DNA of 64,000 nucleotides, from assembly GCA_026401035.1 (NCBI GenBank), contig JAPLNR010000033.1, positions 16,227 through 80,226 on the forward strand. The letters are read 5' to 3'. Of the stretch, positions 49,586-58,753 are shown one piece after another. The notes beneath the pieces are model-generated. The model did not search any database, was not told the origin of the DNA, and was given only the letters and a program-made list of their open reading frames with translations. The position numbers and the translations under genes were made by a program. This DNA is from Planctomycetia bacterium (GTDB lineage Bacteria > Planctomycetota > Planctomycetia > Pirellulales > UBA1268). The first letter of the stretch is position 1. The number at the start of each line of letters is the position of its first letter.

Positions 49586-51412
49586 GTGATTCGCAAAGTT
49601 CTTTCTGGCCTTTTGTCGGCGTTCGCCGTCGTCGCCCTGTGCACCAGCACGTGGGCTGCCGATTGCGGTGCCTGCAAGGGCGGTTGCGAAGGTGGCTGTG
49701 AAGGCGGCGCCGTCGTCAGCAGTGGTGATTGTGGTGGTTGCGGTGCCGCATGCGGCACCAAGACGGTGTATCAGCGTCAGTATGTGACCGAGATGAAGAC
49801 GGTCACCTGCACGGAATACACAACGGAAACCCGTGAGCGGACCTACACGGTCAACAAGCAGGTTCCGCGGACCGAGGAGAAGACCCGCACGGTCACCGTG
49901 CAGGTTCCGGAAACTCGGACCAAGACCGTGAACTACACGGTCAACAAGAACGTGACGGAAACCAAGACGGCCGAATACACCGTCCAGGTTCCGTACACCG
50001 AGCAGGTCGAGCAGACCTACACGGTGAACGTGCCGGTGAGTGAGGAGAAGACCTCCACCTACACGGTCATGGTTCCGAAGCAGGAAGAGAAGACCTCGAC
50101 CTACACGGTTCAGGTCCCTTACACCGAAGAGGTCGAGCAGACCTACACGGTGTGCGTGCCTGTCCAGGAAGAGAAGACCTCGACCTACACGGTTCAGGTC
50201 CCTTACACCGAGCAGGTCGAGCAGACCTACACGGTGAACGTGCCCGTCAAGGAAGAGAAGACCGCCACCTACACGGTGATGGTGCCCTACACCGAAGAGA
50301 AGGTTTCGACCTACTCGGTGAGCGTTCCTTACACCGAGCAGGTCGAGCAGACCTACACGGTGAACGTCCCCTACACCGAGCAGATGACCGGCAGCCGGAC
50401 CGTGCAGAAGCGCGTTCCGGTCCAGTCGATGAAGACGGTGCAGGTGCGTGGTGGCAGCTGGCAGACCGAAATGGTGGAGGTTGCCGGTGGCACCGACGCC
50501 TGTGGCTGCCCGTGCCCCCCGAAGATGTGCTGCAAGCGCGTCTGGGTGCCGACGTGTGAAACGAAGGAAGTCGCCTGCACTTCCTACCAGTGCACGACGG
50601 AAGAGGTCCCCTACTCCTACACGGTCACCAAGTGCCGTCCGGAGCAGCGGAGCCGCATGGTTTCGGTGAACAAGTGCCGTACCGAAGAGCGCACCCGCAC
50701 CTACACGGTGTCGAAGTGCCGCCCCGAGGAACGGACCCGCACCTATTCCGTGACGAAGTACGTGCCCGAGCAGAAGACCCGCACGGTCAACGTGACGAAG
50801 TGCCGTTCAGAAGAGCGGACTCGGAACTACACCGTGACGAAGATGGTCAACGAGACGAAGACCCGCAAGGTCAGCGTCACGAAGCACCGTCCGGAAGAGC
50901 GGACCCGCACCTACACCGTCACGACCTGCGTGCCGGAAGAGCGGACCCGCACCTACACCGTCACGAAGATGGTGCCGGAGCAGAAGACCCGCACGGTCTC
51001 TGTCCAGAAGTGCAAGACCGAGACTCGCACCCGCGAGTACCAGGTCACCAAGTGCGTGCCGGAGACGATGACCAAGGAAGTTTCCTACACGGTCATGGTT
51101 CCCCAGCAGAAGACCGAGACCTACTCGGTCACGGTGTACGACTGCGTTCCCGAGACGAAGACCGCGAGCTACACAGTTCGCGTTCCTCACCAGGTGACGA
51201 AGGAAGTGCCCGTGCAGAAGTGCGTCACGGTCGCCGTCGAAGTGCCCGTCGAGGGTGGCTGCGGTGCGGCTGGTGCCTGTGGTGACGCCGGTGCCTGTGG
51301 TGACGCCGGTGCCTGCGGAGCCGGTGGTTGCGGCGAGGCTTCGGCCTGCGGCGACTGCGGCTCGAGCAAGGGCTGCGGTCGGAAGCGTGGCTGCCGTCGC
51401 TGCGGCTGCTAA
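49586..51412 (+). CDS. Cysteine-rich YTV-repeat surface protein
   Basis: A 608-residue exported protein from GTG 49586 (CGGAGG 5 nt upstream). It has a signal peptide (VLSGLLSAFAVVALCTSTWA), a Cys/Gly-rich segment (CGACKGGCEGGCEGG), about 40 tandem units of the form (K/R)T-x-TYTV-x-V-P-Y-T-E, a central Cys cluster (CGCPCPPKMCC), further YTV units, and a Gly/Cys-rich C terminus ending KGCGRKRGCRRCGC. The YTV family is known from Rhodopirellula, where it is proposed to form the proteinaceous cell wall through disulfides. Strong RBS and strong terminator suggest high expression. Confidence 0.93.
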   Translation: MIRKVLSGLLSAFAVVALCTSTWAADCGACKGGCEGGCEGGAVVSSGDCGGCGAACGTKTVYQRQYVTEMKTVTCTEYTTETRERTYTVNKQVPRTEEKTRTVTVQVPETRTKTVNYTVNKNVTETKTAEYTVQVPYTEQVEQTYTVNVPVSEEKTSTYTVMVPKQEEKTSTYTVQVPYTEEVEQTYTVCVPVQEEKTSTYTVQVPYTEQVEQTYTVNVPVKEEKTATYTVMVPYTEEKVSTYSVSVPYTEQVEQTYTVNVPYTEQMTGSRTVQKRVPVQSMKTVQVRGGSWQTEMVEVAGGTDACGCPCPPKMCCKRVWVPTCETKEVACTSYQCTTEEVPYSYTVTKCRPEQRSRMVSVNKCRTEERTRTYTVSKCRPEERTRTYSVTKYVPEQKTRTVNVTKCRSEERTRNYTVTKMVNETKTRKVSVTKHRPEERTRTYTVTTCVPEERTRTYTVTKMVPEQKTRTVSVQKCKTETRTREYQVTKCVPETMTKEVSYTVMVPQQKTETYSVTVYDCVPETKTASYTVRVPHQVTKEVPVQKCVTVAVEVPVEGGCGAAGACGDAGACGDAGACGAGGCGEASACGDCGSSKGCGRKRGCRRCGC

Positions 51413-51445
51413 GCCCGGCCCGGTAACCTGCGTGTTGTGAATCAG

Positions 51446-51485
51446 AGCGGGCCGGACGTCAGACGTCCGGCCCGCTCGCTTTTTC
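51446..51485 (+). terminator. Rho-independent terminator of the YTV gene
   Basis: A 14-bp perfect GC-rich stem (51446-51459 with 51463-51476) with loop CAG is followed by CGCTTTTT. It starts 34 bp after the stop codon and is the clearest intrinsic terminator in the window. Confidence 0.9.
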
Positions 51486-51490
51486 CGGTG

Positions 51491-51539
51491 GACAGGCTGA
51501 AGCCTCTCGCCGTCTCGGACAGGCTAAAGCCTGTCCTAC
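51491..51539 (-). repeat. Two GACAGGC hairpins, one supplying the mscL stop codon
   Basis: The complete element at 51518-51539 reads, on the minus strand, GTAG followed by GACAGGC-TTTA-GCCTGTC; its TAG (51536-51538) is the stop of mscL. A degenerate copy (GACAGGC-TGAA-GCCTCTC) lies at 51491-51508. Confidence 0.9.
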
Positions 51540-51949
51540 TTGCGCTCCTTCAGCAGGTCGCGGATCTCCATCAGGAGTTCCTGATCCTTCGTCGGCGCCG
51601 GCGGGGCGACGGCCTCGGCGGCCTTGCTCTTCATGATCCAGCCAAGAAACTTCACGATGAACACGAAGAGGGCCGCCGCCAAGAGCAGAAAGCTCACGAT
51701 GTCGCCGAGAAACGCCCCGTAGGGAATGGTCTTCTCGCCGATCTTGAGCACCCAGTCCTTATAGCCGGCGTTGCCTGGCAGAATCACACTCACCACCGGC
51801 ATGATGATGTTGTCGACGAGGCTCGACACAATCTTGCCGAAGGCACCGCCGATGATCACACCGACGGCGAGATCGATGACATTGCCCTTGAAGGCGAAGT
51901 TCTTGAATTCCTCGAAGAGCGAAAAGGCGTGTTTGGTCGGAATTGGCAT
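51536..51949 (-). CDS. mscL: Large-conductance mechanosensitive channel MscL
   Basis: A 137-residue channel that opens under membrane tension. The N-terminal FEEFKNFAFKGNVIDLAVGV, then IIGGAFGKIVSSLVDNIIMP, are near the MscL consensus; a second membrane segment (FLLLAAALFVFIVKFLGWIM) and the C-terminal helix (LLMEIRDLLKERK) follow. The stop codon is shared with a GTAG repeat. Start ATG 51949; no strong RBS seen. Confidence 0.96.
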   Translation of the reverse strand: MPIPTKHAFSLFEEFKNFAFKGNVIDLAVGVIIGGAFGKIVSSLVDNIIMPVVSVILPGNAGYKDWVLKIGEKTIPYGAFLGDIVSFLLLAAALFVFIVKFLGWIMKSKAAEAVAPPAPTKDQELLMEIRDLLKERK

Positions 51950-52248
51950 GGGGCGGCACCTGTTTTTGTGGGAAGGGGGAATTGCCGGTTTTCGAAGGCC
52001 GTGGCCGGAACAATACCTGTAGCCCCACTGGAACGACAAGCCGCGGCTGGCGACCGGTTCGCCGCGGGACCGGGGAAAACCCCGGCCGGCAAAGACTGCT
52101 GGAGCCGAGCCAATCTCGTTCTGGCCGCAAAAAGGGAACAACCCTCCCGGTACCGGGAGTTATTGGCCATTTCTGCCGAAAAATTGACGGCAACCGAACT
52201 ACGGGGTAGTCCTGACCGTATTAGGAGGCAGATCCCCGGAGCGGCCCC
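51950..52248. other. Divergent promoter region with two palindromes
   Basis: No gene is seen. It contains the hairpin CCGGGG-AAAA-CCCCGG (52070-52085) and the perfect 16-bp palindrome CTCCCGGTACCGGGAG (52144-52159). AGGAGG at 52220-52225 lies too far from the downstream ATG to be certain as its ribosome-binding site; CCGGAG at 52235 is closer. Confidence 0.5.
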
Positions 52249-54114
52249 ATGCCCATGACACGACATCCCTCGAGCCCGCGATTCAGTTTGTTCCCGAAGC
52301 GGGTCCGACCGCGGGTGCTCGCCAGGCGCGGTGGGCTGCGTGCAGGGGAGGCGCTCGGCCCGGGACTGCAAGGCCTCGAGCGGTTCGAGTCGCGGACGAT
52401 GCTGGCGGCCGATCTCGGCATCGCGATCAGCGATGCCCATGTCTTTTATCTGCCGGGCACGCAGACAACCTATACGGTCGAAGTGACCAATCTTGGCGAC
52501 GCCACGGCGACCAATGCCACGGTCACGACGGTCCTCGGCAGCCAGATCACGCAGAAGACCTGGACGGCGGCCTACTCGTCTGGCTCATCGGGGCCGGTGA
52601 TCGGCGCCGGCAATCTGAACAGCCAAGTCACGCTCGCGGCGGGCGGCAAGGCGACGTTCACGGTCGTCGCCACGATCGACAAGTCGGCCACGGGCCCGCT
52701 GACGTCCACGGCCGCCGTCTCGCTCGCCGGCGAGTCAACCACCGCCAACAACACGGCCACCGATATCGATCAATTCGCGCCGAAAGTGATCGCGGTGACC
52801 GATACCATCGGCCGCACGAGCACATCGTTGGTCCGCATCGTCAATCCCGAAACTGGAGCGTTGATCAGATCATTCGCCGCCTTCGAGCCGGGATTCAAGG
52901 GCGGGGTTCAGGCGGTCATGGCGGACGTCGACGGCAATGGCGACCTGGAAGTTGCCGTGGCATCGGGCCGCGGCCGCGTCGGTGAAATTCGTGTCTTCAC
53001 AACCGCGGGCACGGAGTTGACCCAATACCGCACGCTTCCCTTCGGCCCCGGATGGAAAGGGGGCGTGAATCTCGCCGTCGGAGATGTCGATGGCGACGAC
53101 CGCGCCGACATCGTCGCCGCCATGGCGAGCGGTGCGGGCGAGGTGCGGGTCTTCCGCTCCGTGGACGCCGCCGATCCGATCCAGGACGTTCCGTACCGCA
53201 CGATCAGGCCCTTCGCGTCGACTTTTGGCGGCGGGGCCTCCGTAACGCTCGCCGACATGGGCACGTTCGCCAATGGCACTGTGATCGACGCCGGCAAGCA
53301 GGACGGGAAGGCCGAGCTCATCATCGGCAATGGAGCCTCGATCGCGCCGCTCGTGAGGGTTTACGATCTCTCCTCGACGACTCCGACGGTGATCGACACG
53401 ATCCGGCCGCTGACACCCGCGAGCAGGGGCGGCTTAACGGTGACGGCAGCTCGGGTGAACGAGGATTCGATTCCCGACATCATCGTGTCGGAAGGCCGCT
53501 CAAGCCGGCCGACGACGGAGGTTTACGACGGTCGTGTTGCTCCCGCTGCAAATGCACGGCTCACCAGCTACCAGGCCTTCGCTGCCCTCGGCCGCTCGGT
53601 CGCGTCAGCCTTCACCTCGGCTGTCGATCTCGACGGTGACGGTCGGGCCGACTCGTTCTATGCGTCGCAGGGATATGGCGGCGCGAGCGGCCTGAAGCTG
53701 GTGTCGACGGCCGGCGTGGTCGGGAGCGGGCTTGGCTCGTTCGCTGGCCCCGCCCAGATTGCCGCTCCGCGGGCAGAGACGAATCCGGCGATCGTAACCA
53801 CGGCCTCAGGTCTGCAGTATCGAGACATCGTAAAGGGCGCCGGTGCGGCACCAGCCGGCCCCACGTCGACCGTGCGGGTCAAGTATGAAGGGCGCCTGCT
53901 TGACGGCACGCTGTTCGACAGCAACCCGAGCATACTGTTTCAGCTCAACGGCGTAATCCAAGGCTGGACGGAGGGCGTCGGCTCGATGGCGGTCGGCGGC
54001 CGCCGGCAGCTCATCATCCCGGCGAATCTCGCCTATGGTGCCGCCGGCAGTCCACCGAAAGTCCCGCCAAATGCGATGCTCGTCTTCGACGTCGAGTTGC
54101 TGGGCCTGAGCTGA
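52249..54114 (+). CDS. Surface protein with LExRxML N terminus, FG-GAP repeats and C-terminal FKBP domain
   Basis: A 621-residue protein. Residues 30-60 carry the planctomycete [14 protein letters not shown] motif seen at the start of large secreted proteins. A DUF11/CARDB-like domain follows (residues 60-170; [20 protein letters not shown]), then FG-GAP/VCBS-like repeats (about 180-500; [20 protein letters not shown]), and an FKBP-type prolyl isomerase at 520-621 ([47 protein letters not shown]). Fusion of FKBP to an adhesin-like propeller is unusual. Confidence 0.88.
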   Translation: MPMTRHPSSPRFSLFPKRVRPRVLARRGGLRAGEALGPGLQGLERFESRTMLAADLGIAISDAHVFYLPGTQTTYTVEVTNLGDATATNATVTTVLGSQITQKTWTAAYSSGSSGPVIGAGNLNSQVTLAAGGKATFTVVATIDKSATGPLTSTAAVSLAGESTTANNTATDIDQFAPKVIAVTDTIGRTSTSLVRIVNPETGALIRSFAAFEPGFKGGVQAVMADVDGNGDLEVAVASGRGRVGEIRVFTTAGTELTQYRTLPFGPGWKGGVNLAVGDVDGDDRADIVAAMASGAGEVRVFRSVDAADPIQDVPYRTIRPFASTFGGGASVTLADMGTFANGTVIDAGKQDGKAELIIGNGASIAPLVRVYDLSSTTPTVIDTIRPLTPASRGGLTVTAARVNEDSIPDIIVSEGRSSRPTTEVYDGRVAPAANARLTSYQAFAALGRSVASAFTSAVDLDGDGRADSFYASQGYGGASGLKLVSTAGVVGSGLGSFAGPAQIAAPRAETNPAIVTTASGLQYRDIVKGAGAAPAGPTSTVRVKYEGRLLDGTLFDSNPSILFQLNGVIQGWTEGVGSMAVGGRRQLIIPANLAYGAAGSPPKVPPNAMLVFDVELLGLS

Positions 54115-54148
54115 TCGGACGAATCGGCAAGACAGCCGGCGGAACACC

Positions 54149-55165
54149 CTACCAGCGGGCTTCGAGGCCGAGGTTCGCACCGGAGAGAAACACGCTGCTG
54201 CCGCCGTGGAGTTGCGTGCCGCCGGCGGGCGGCGAACTGAAGTCAAACTGATTGGGCGCGAGGGCCACTCCCGACAGCCAGATCAGGTTGTATCCCATCC
54301 GCAGGCCCCAGGTGTCGGTCAGCCGATAGACCGCGGTGAAATTCATGTCGCCGATGAAGCCCACTCCGCCTTCGCGGGACGACTGGCCGGGCCGTTCCTC
54401 GAACTCGATGATCGAGTTGTAGATGGGCGACTGCGATTGGCTCATCGCCGAACCGGCGAGCGCCACCTTCGCCCAGCCCTCGAAGGCCCAGCGGTCCCAG
54501 GTCATTCGCCCACGGCTGCCGAGCTGCACGCCCGCGAGATTGGTCGTGGTGTTGAGGGCGTAGAGTCCGGCTCCGGGGTTGCCGCTGGGCGAAAACGCGA
54601 GGGCCGCCGATTCATCCAGTCCGGCCCAGCGGAATCCCACGAGCCAGTCGAGCGTGCCTTGGCAGTAGTTGTCGCACCGCCGCCACGGCTCACCCGCCCG
54701 CCGGTTGTAGCCGCCGTCGCAGGACCGGAAAAATAGGTTGGCTTCCGCCGAATTGAGCGACGAGGAGTATGTGGCCCGTGCGAAGTCCGCGCCATTCAGA
54801 ACGCCGTCCGGGGTTCCCAGCGGATCGGGTGCCTGGAGGGTGCCTGCGTTGGCGGCATTCGCATCGGCGAACATGCCCCAGACGCCGAGATACCCCACCT
54901 CCCAGCCGGCGCTTTCTTCCCCGACATGGCCATAAAAAAGCCGCATGCCTGGCTGGACTGAAAACCGGAGGTCGCCGGTGCTGATCGCCGCAGGGCCGCC
55001 GCTCGCATCGAGCACCAGTGGCCGGGCGATGCTGACGTTGTCACGCTGCAGGAAAAGGGCATCAAAAACCGCGTAGCTCTCCTCGGCAGCCGCGGGCAGG
55101 GCCTGGGCCACGCAGACGGCCGCCGCCATCAGTCCGATCGCGATTCGCTGCCACTTCCCAGACAT
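54149..55165 (-). CDS. BBP7-like outer-membrane beta-barrel protein
   Basis: A 338-residue exported protein with a signal peptide (IAIGLMAAAVCVAQALPAAA), followed by alternating amphipathic strands and the planctomycete BBP7 pattern YAVFDALFLQRDN, DLRFSVQPGMRLFYGH, DWLVGFRWAGLDE, MGYNLIWLSGVALAPNQFDF and C-terminal GANLGLEARW. A barrel with aromatic C-terminal residue is expected in the outer membrane. Two Cys pairs (SCDGGYNRR, RRCDNYC) are seen in a loop. Confidence 0.85.
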   Translation of the reverse strand: MSGKWQRIAIGLMAAAVCVAQALPAAAEESYAVFDALFLQRDNVSIARPLVLDASGGPAAISTGDLRFSVQPGMRLFYGHVGEESAGWEVGYLGVWGMFADANAANAGTLQAPDPLGTPDGVLNGADFARATYSSSLNSAEANLFFRSCDGGYNRRAGEPWRRCDNYCQGTLDWLVGFRWAGLDESAALAFSPSGNPGAGLYALNTTTNLAGVQLGSRGRMTWDRWAFEGWAKVALAGSAMSQSQSPIYNSIIEFEERPGQSSREGGVGFIGDMNFTAVYRLTDTWGLRMGYNLIWLSGVALAPNQFDFSSPPAGGTQLHGGSSVFLSGANLGLEARW

Positions 55166-55426
55166 GCCTTGCCCCCGACCGCCGCCCCCGAAAAATCGCT
55201 ATCCAAGGAGCAGCCGCTCCCACCCCGTTTTTCGGCACAACCGGCAGGAGGCATGAGGATCGTTGCCGGTCGTTTTTGTCCGGTGGCAGGGGGCCGAAAC
55301 TGAGCAGACTTTGCGGGGGCCCAACCTGCCGAACTGGCAGGTCTTTTCCCAGATGTTTTGACGGGGACTGGAGGACGTCAGGTGGGGCAAACCAAGGGAG
55401 GCAATCAATGCCACGCTGCGAAGCTT

Positions 55427-56446
55427 TCACGCCGCCCGAAGTCGCGGGCTCGTCGCGGTGGCCTGCCGGGCCTCGACCATCATCCGGGCGACGTCGGGCA
55501 TCTTGTGGTGCGCCGTCCAGCCGAGACGCTGCGTCGCGTATGACGTGTCGGCGCGGCCGCACTGGATCTCATTCAGCCGCACCAGTTTTGGATCCCGCTG
55601 CACGCAGTTCCGCCAGTCGAGGCCGACGGCGCGAAACACCTCCGCCACGAAGTCCTCGAGGCTGCTCGTCTGCCCGGTCGCGATCACGAAATCCTCGAGG
55701 GTGGGCTGTTGCAGCATTTCGTGCATGGCCACCACGTATTCCGGTGCCCAGCCCCAGTCGCGTTGCACGGAGAGATCGCCGAGCGTGATAGTCTGCTGCT
55801 CGCCGGCGGCGATCCGGCACGCGCCGGCGACGATCTTTTGCGTCACGAACCGCTCCGGCCGCAGCGGACTCTCATGATTGAAGAGGATGCCGGTGCATGC
55901 CTGCATGCCATAGGCATCGCGATACTGCGCGATCTGCCAAAACGACGTCGCTTTCGCAATGCCGTAGGGGCTCCGAGGCCGGAGCACCGTCGTCTCACCG
56001 GCCGCCCGGTCACCGGTATTGCCAAACATCTCGGAGCTGCCGGCGTTATAGAGCCGGATCGGCTTGCCGAGCATCCGGATCGTCTCCAGCAGGTTCACGG
56101 TGCCGATGATGATGCTTTCAAACGTCTCGACGGGCTGGTCAAACGAGAGCCCGACCGACGTCTGGCCCGCGAGGTTGTAGATCTCGTCGGGCTCGTGCCG
56201 TGCGATCGCCTGCATGGTCGACCGAAAGTCGACGAGCGTCATCGATTCCACGGTCACCCGGTCGCGAATCCCGAGCCGGGCGAGACTCTCGAAGCGGTTG
56301 GCCTGCGCATCACGGCTGGTGCCAACGACGGCATAGCCCTGCTCCAGCAGGTGCGCAGCAAGATACGCCCCATCCTGGCCGCCAATGCCACAGATCAAGG
56401 CGGTCTTTGGGGTTCTGGTCTTTCGGTGTGAATGCGCGTGGTCCAT
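55427..56446 (-). CDS. gmd: GDP-mannose 4,6-dehydratase
   Basis: A 339-residue SDR enzyme that converts GDP-mannose to GDP-4-keto-6-deoxymannose, precursor of fucose, rhamnose and related sugars. Seen: ICGIGGQDGAYLAAHLLEQG, the SSEMFGN motif, catalytic SPYGIAKA (Tyr and Lys), FNHESPLRPERFVTQKI and WGWAPEYV. Start ATG 56446. It opens the polysaccharide region; no GDP-fucose synthase or RMD homologue is in the window. Confidence 0.93.
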   Translation of the reverse strand: MDHAHSHRKTRTPKTALICGIGGQDGAYLAAHLLEQGYAVVGTSRDAQANRFESLARLGIRDRVTVESMTLVDFRSTMQAIARHEPDEIYNLAGQTSVGLSFDQPVETFESIIIGTVNLLETIRMLGKPIRLYNAGSSEMFGNTGDRAAGETTVLRPRSPYGIAKATSFWQIAQYRDAYGMQACTGILFNHESPLRPERFVTQKIVAGACRIAAGEQQTITLGDLSVQRDWGWAPEYVVAMHEMLQQPTLEDFVIATGQTSSLEDFVAEVFRAVGLDWRNCVQRDPKLVRLNEIQCGRADTSYATQRLGWTAHHKMPDVARMMVEARQATATSPRLRAA

Positions 56447-56477
56447 GACGGCGGATCCTAGCAGGCCAATCGTCGCA

Positions 56478-57440
56478 TCACGGACCCTTGCGAATAATGA
56501 GCCCAATCGAGGTGGCGGCAAACCGCCTCAAATCAAGCCGCAGGTGCGGCGCGCTCGAATATGGCTTGCCGTCGATAAAGCGATCCAGTTCGTGATCACC
56601 TGGATCGAGATCGAGTGGCTCGACGTGATGCCCCTGAGCCTGCAGCCGGGTGCAGACGCGCTCGATGTCCTGGAGACGATAGATCACGCACGAGCCTTCA
56701 GTGAGTGTCTTATCGTTCGAGGAAAGATTGAACTCAGTCGTATGAACTGCGATCCCGCCCGGCTTCAGGCATTCCATCTGCCGTTCCAGAAACCGCAGCC
56801 CCAGTTCCAGCGTCCCACAATGCTCGAACGAGCAGGTTGACCAGGTGAAGTCATAGCCCTGGAGACCGGCCGGGATGTCGTTCATATCGATGGGGCGGAA
56901 CTTCACCAGGTTTCTGAATTGATCGTCCGGGCACAGGCCATACTGATTGAGCGCCTCGAGACTTGGAGCCCACTGGCCTGATTCAGCCCACTTTCGGTTG
57001 CGCTCGTCTTCCGCTGGCAGGTCAGAGGCGAGGATCTCGCAGCCACGAGATGCAAACAGGCTCGGCAGCCTCTCCATGCCGACTGCAAATCCAAGACCGC
57101 GTCTACCCGGGGCGAGCATCCCCCGCTGCTGAAGAGCTTCGCAGATGTAGGCGAGTTCCCAGAGTTTTCGATGGGGCCGCCATTCTTCACCCAGCACAGC
57201 GGCCCATTGTCGGAAGACCGGCGAATCGAGTTCGCGATGGGTGCACAGGGTGCAAATGGTCCGGTCCGGATCGCTCCGCGAACCTGGAGCCACGTGCAGC
57301 GCCGGCGCCGCCCGAGGAAACTCCCGAATCCGGATCTTTGCCCTTGAAATCCGTTTTTTCGCCCGGTTCCCGAAGAGCCTGAGATTCGGTCTCCGGCACC
57401 ACGCCGTGATGGAGCCGAGAAGTTCACTGGTCCTCGGCAT
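56478..57440 (-). CDS. SAM-dependent methyltransferase
   Basis: A 320-residue protein with a class I methyltransferase core in residues 110-260: GLGFAVGMERLPSLFASRGC (glycine loop), EILASDLPAED, and FTWSTCSFEHCGTLELGLRF, then QMECLKPGGIAVHTTEFNLS. The N-terminal 60 residues are basic and unassigned. It lies among glycosyltransferases, so a sugar or lipid methylation is likely. Confidence 0.82.
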   Translation of the reverse strand: MPRTSELLGSITAWCRRPNLRLFGNRAKKRISRAKIRIREFPRAAPALHVAPGSRSDPDRTICTLCTHRELDSPVFRQWAAVLGEEWRPHRKLWELAYICEALQQRGMLAPGRRGLGFAVGMERLPSLFASRGCEILASDLPAEDERNRKWAESGQWAPSLEALNQYGLCPDDQFRNLVKFRPIDMNDIPAGLQGYDFTWSTCSFEHCGTLELGLRFLERQMECLKPGGIAVHTTEFNLSSNDKTLTEGSCVIYRLQDIERVCTRLQAQGHHVEPLDLDPGDHELDRFIDGKPYSSAPHLRLDLRRFAATSIGLIIRKGP

Positions 57441-57662
57441 GTTGCAAATCCGTTCAAGGGGGGATCGTGCCGGTAATGGTTCGCGGGACTATAACCAGCC
57501 GCCACAGCCGCGGAAAAGTCCAGTAATCGCGAAGAATATTCGGGATACCGGCTCTTTCGTAGCCTTCGTATATTGCGGGAAACACCCCGCGGGCAACCGC
57601 GGTCCGCTGACCAGTCAATTCCCCTACCCCGGCTCAGCCTACGTCGAAGCGATTCCCGCACC

Positions 57663-58709
57663 ATGCCAGCTCCGCTCGTGAGCGTTGTCATTTCGACGTT
57701 CAATTCTGCCATCTGCCTCCGAGCGTGCCTCCGGCAATTGCTCGCACAGGATGCGCTGCCGCAGAGTGAAGTGATCGTCATCGACAGCGGTTCTGAACAG
57801 GACGAATCAGCCGTCTGTTCCGCGATGGCATCAGAGTTTCCCTGCCTCCGGTACGAGCGGACACCACGAGAAACAATTTACGCGGCCTGGAACCGGGCCC
57901 TCGCGATCGCCCGCGGCACCTACTTCGTCAATGTCAACGCTGATGACTCGATCCATCCGAACTGTCTCAGCCTGATGACGCTCGCTCTGGATACCCATAC
58001 GGAGTGTGCCGTTGCCTATGGGGATTGGCTCTGGGCAGACGTCCCCAATGCCCCATACCCATGGAACACCACGTTTCGGCGCTGCCGGCATGCCCCCTAT
58101 GATCCGGCGACACCGCTCTTCTACTGCTTCACGGGATGCATACAGTTTTGGCGCACGGCCCGACTGCGTGAAATTGGCGGCTTCAACGCCGCCCGACATG
58201 CCGCCGGAGACTACGAGGCGGCCTGTGCGCTCATCCCCAGACGGTGGTCCGCCATCTATGTTCCAGAACCAGTTGCGGCCTATTACCAGAACCCGCGGGG
58301 GCTTTCCCGGTCGACGAACCGGTCGATAACGGAGTTTTACGAGATCCGTGATGCCGTGCGGGCATCGCTGCGAATTTCCGACGTCTTCGCCGTTGACGAG
58401 GATGATGCACGAGCCTGCGCTGCCGGTTGGCTGGCACTCGCACAGCGGGCGATGACGTTTTCCGTGCCGTGGGCGACCACCCGCAAACCGGATGTGACAT
58501 TCGCTCTGGCATGCGTCGATAAGGCGCTATCGCTGGAGCCAGACAATGCACAGGCGCGACGTGCTCGCAACGTGATCCCGAGCCACCAATGGCGTCACCT
58601 GCACCGCATCCTGTCGAGATTGGGAATCACGCGCCCAGACCTTCTGCTACCGCCTTACGACGATCTGCCATACCGCGTTGGCGGCGCGGCCTTCAACCGC
58701 CAGGACTGA
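57663..58709 (+). CDS. Family 2 glycosyltransferase
   Basis: A 348-residue GT-A enzyme: LVSVVISTFNSAICLRACLR at the start, SEVIVIDSGSEQDES (first Asp motif), FVNVNADDSIHPNCLSLM (DxD-like NADD), and a C-terminal helical region with tetratricopeptide-like VDKALSLEPDNAQARR. I chose ATG 57663 because MPAPLVSVVIS is the normal family start. It diverges from the methyltransferase. Confidence 0.9.
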   Translation: MPAPLVSVVISTFNSAICLRACLRQLLAQDALPQSEVIVIDSGSEQDESAVCSAMASEFPCLRYERTPRETIYAAWNRALAIARGTYFVNVNADDSIHPNCLSLMTLALDTHTECAVAYGDWLWADVPNAPYPWNTTFRRCRHAPYDPATPLFYCFTGCIQFWRTARLREIGGFNAARHAAGDYEAACALIPRRWSAIYVPEPVAAYYQNPRGLSRSTNRSITEFYEIRDAVRASLRISDVFAVDEDDARACAAGWLALAQRAMTFSVPWATTRKPDVTFALACVDKALSLEPDNAQARRARNVIPSHQWRHLHRILSRLGITRPDLLLPPYDDLPYRVGGAAFNRQD

Positions 58710-58753
58710 CGGCGGTTTTTGTCGTGCAGTCAGGCTCCGTGGAGAGCCCGTAC

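Noticed and set aside
49780-51230. CRISPR-like regularly spaced repeats
   Set aside because: The periodicity is the YTV codon repeat of a protein-coding gene; units are contiguous with no unique spacers.
55315-55350. Terminator hairpin CCTGCC-N5-GGCAGG followed by TCTTTT
   Set aside because: It would terminate plus-strand transcripts, but no plus-strand gene ends here; the stem is only 6 bp.
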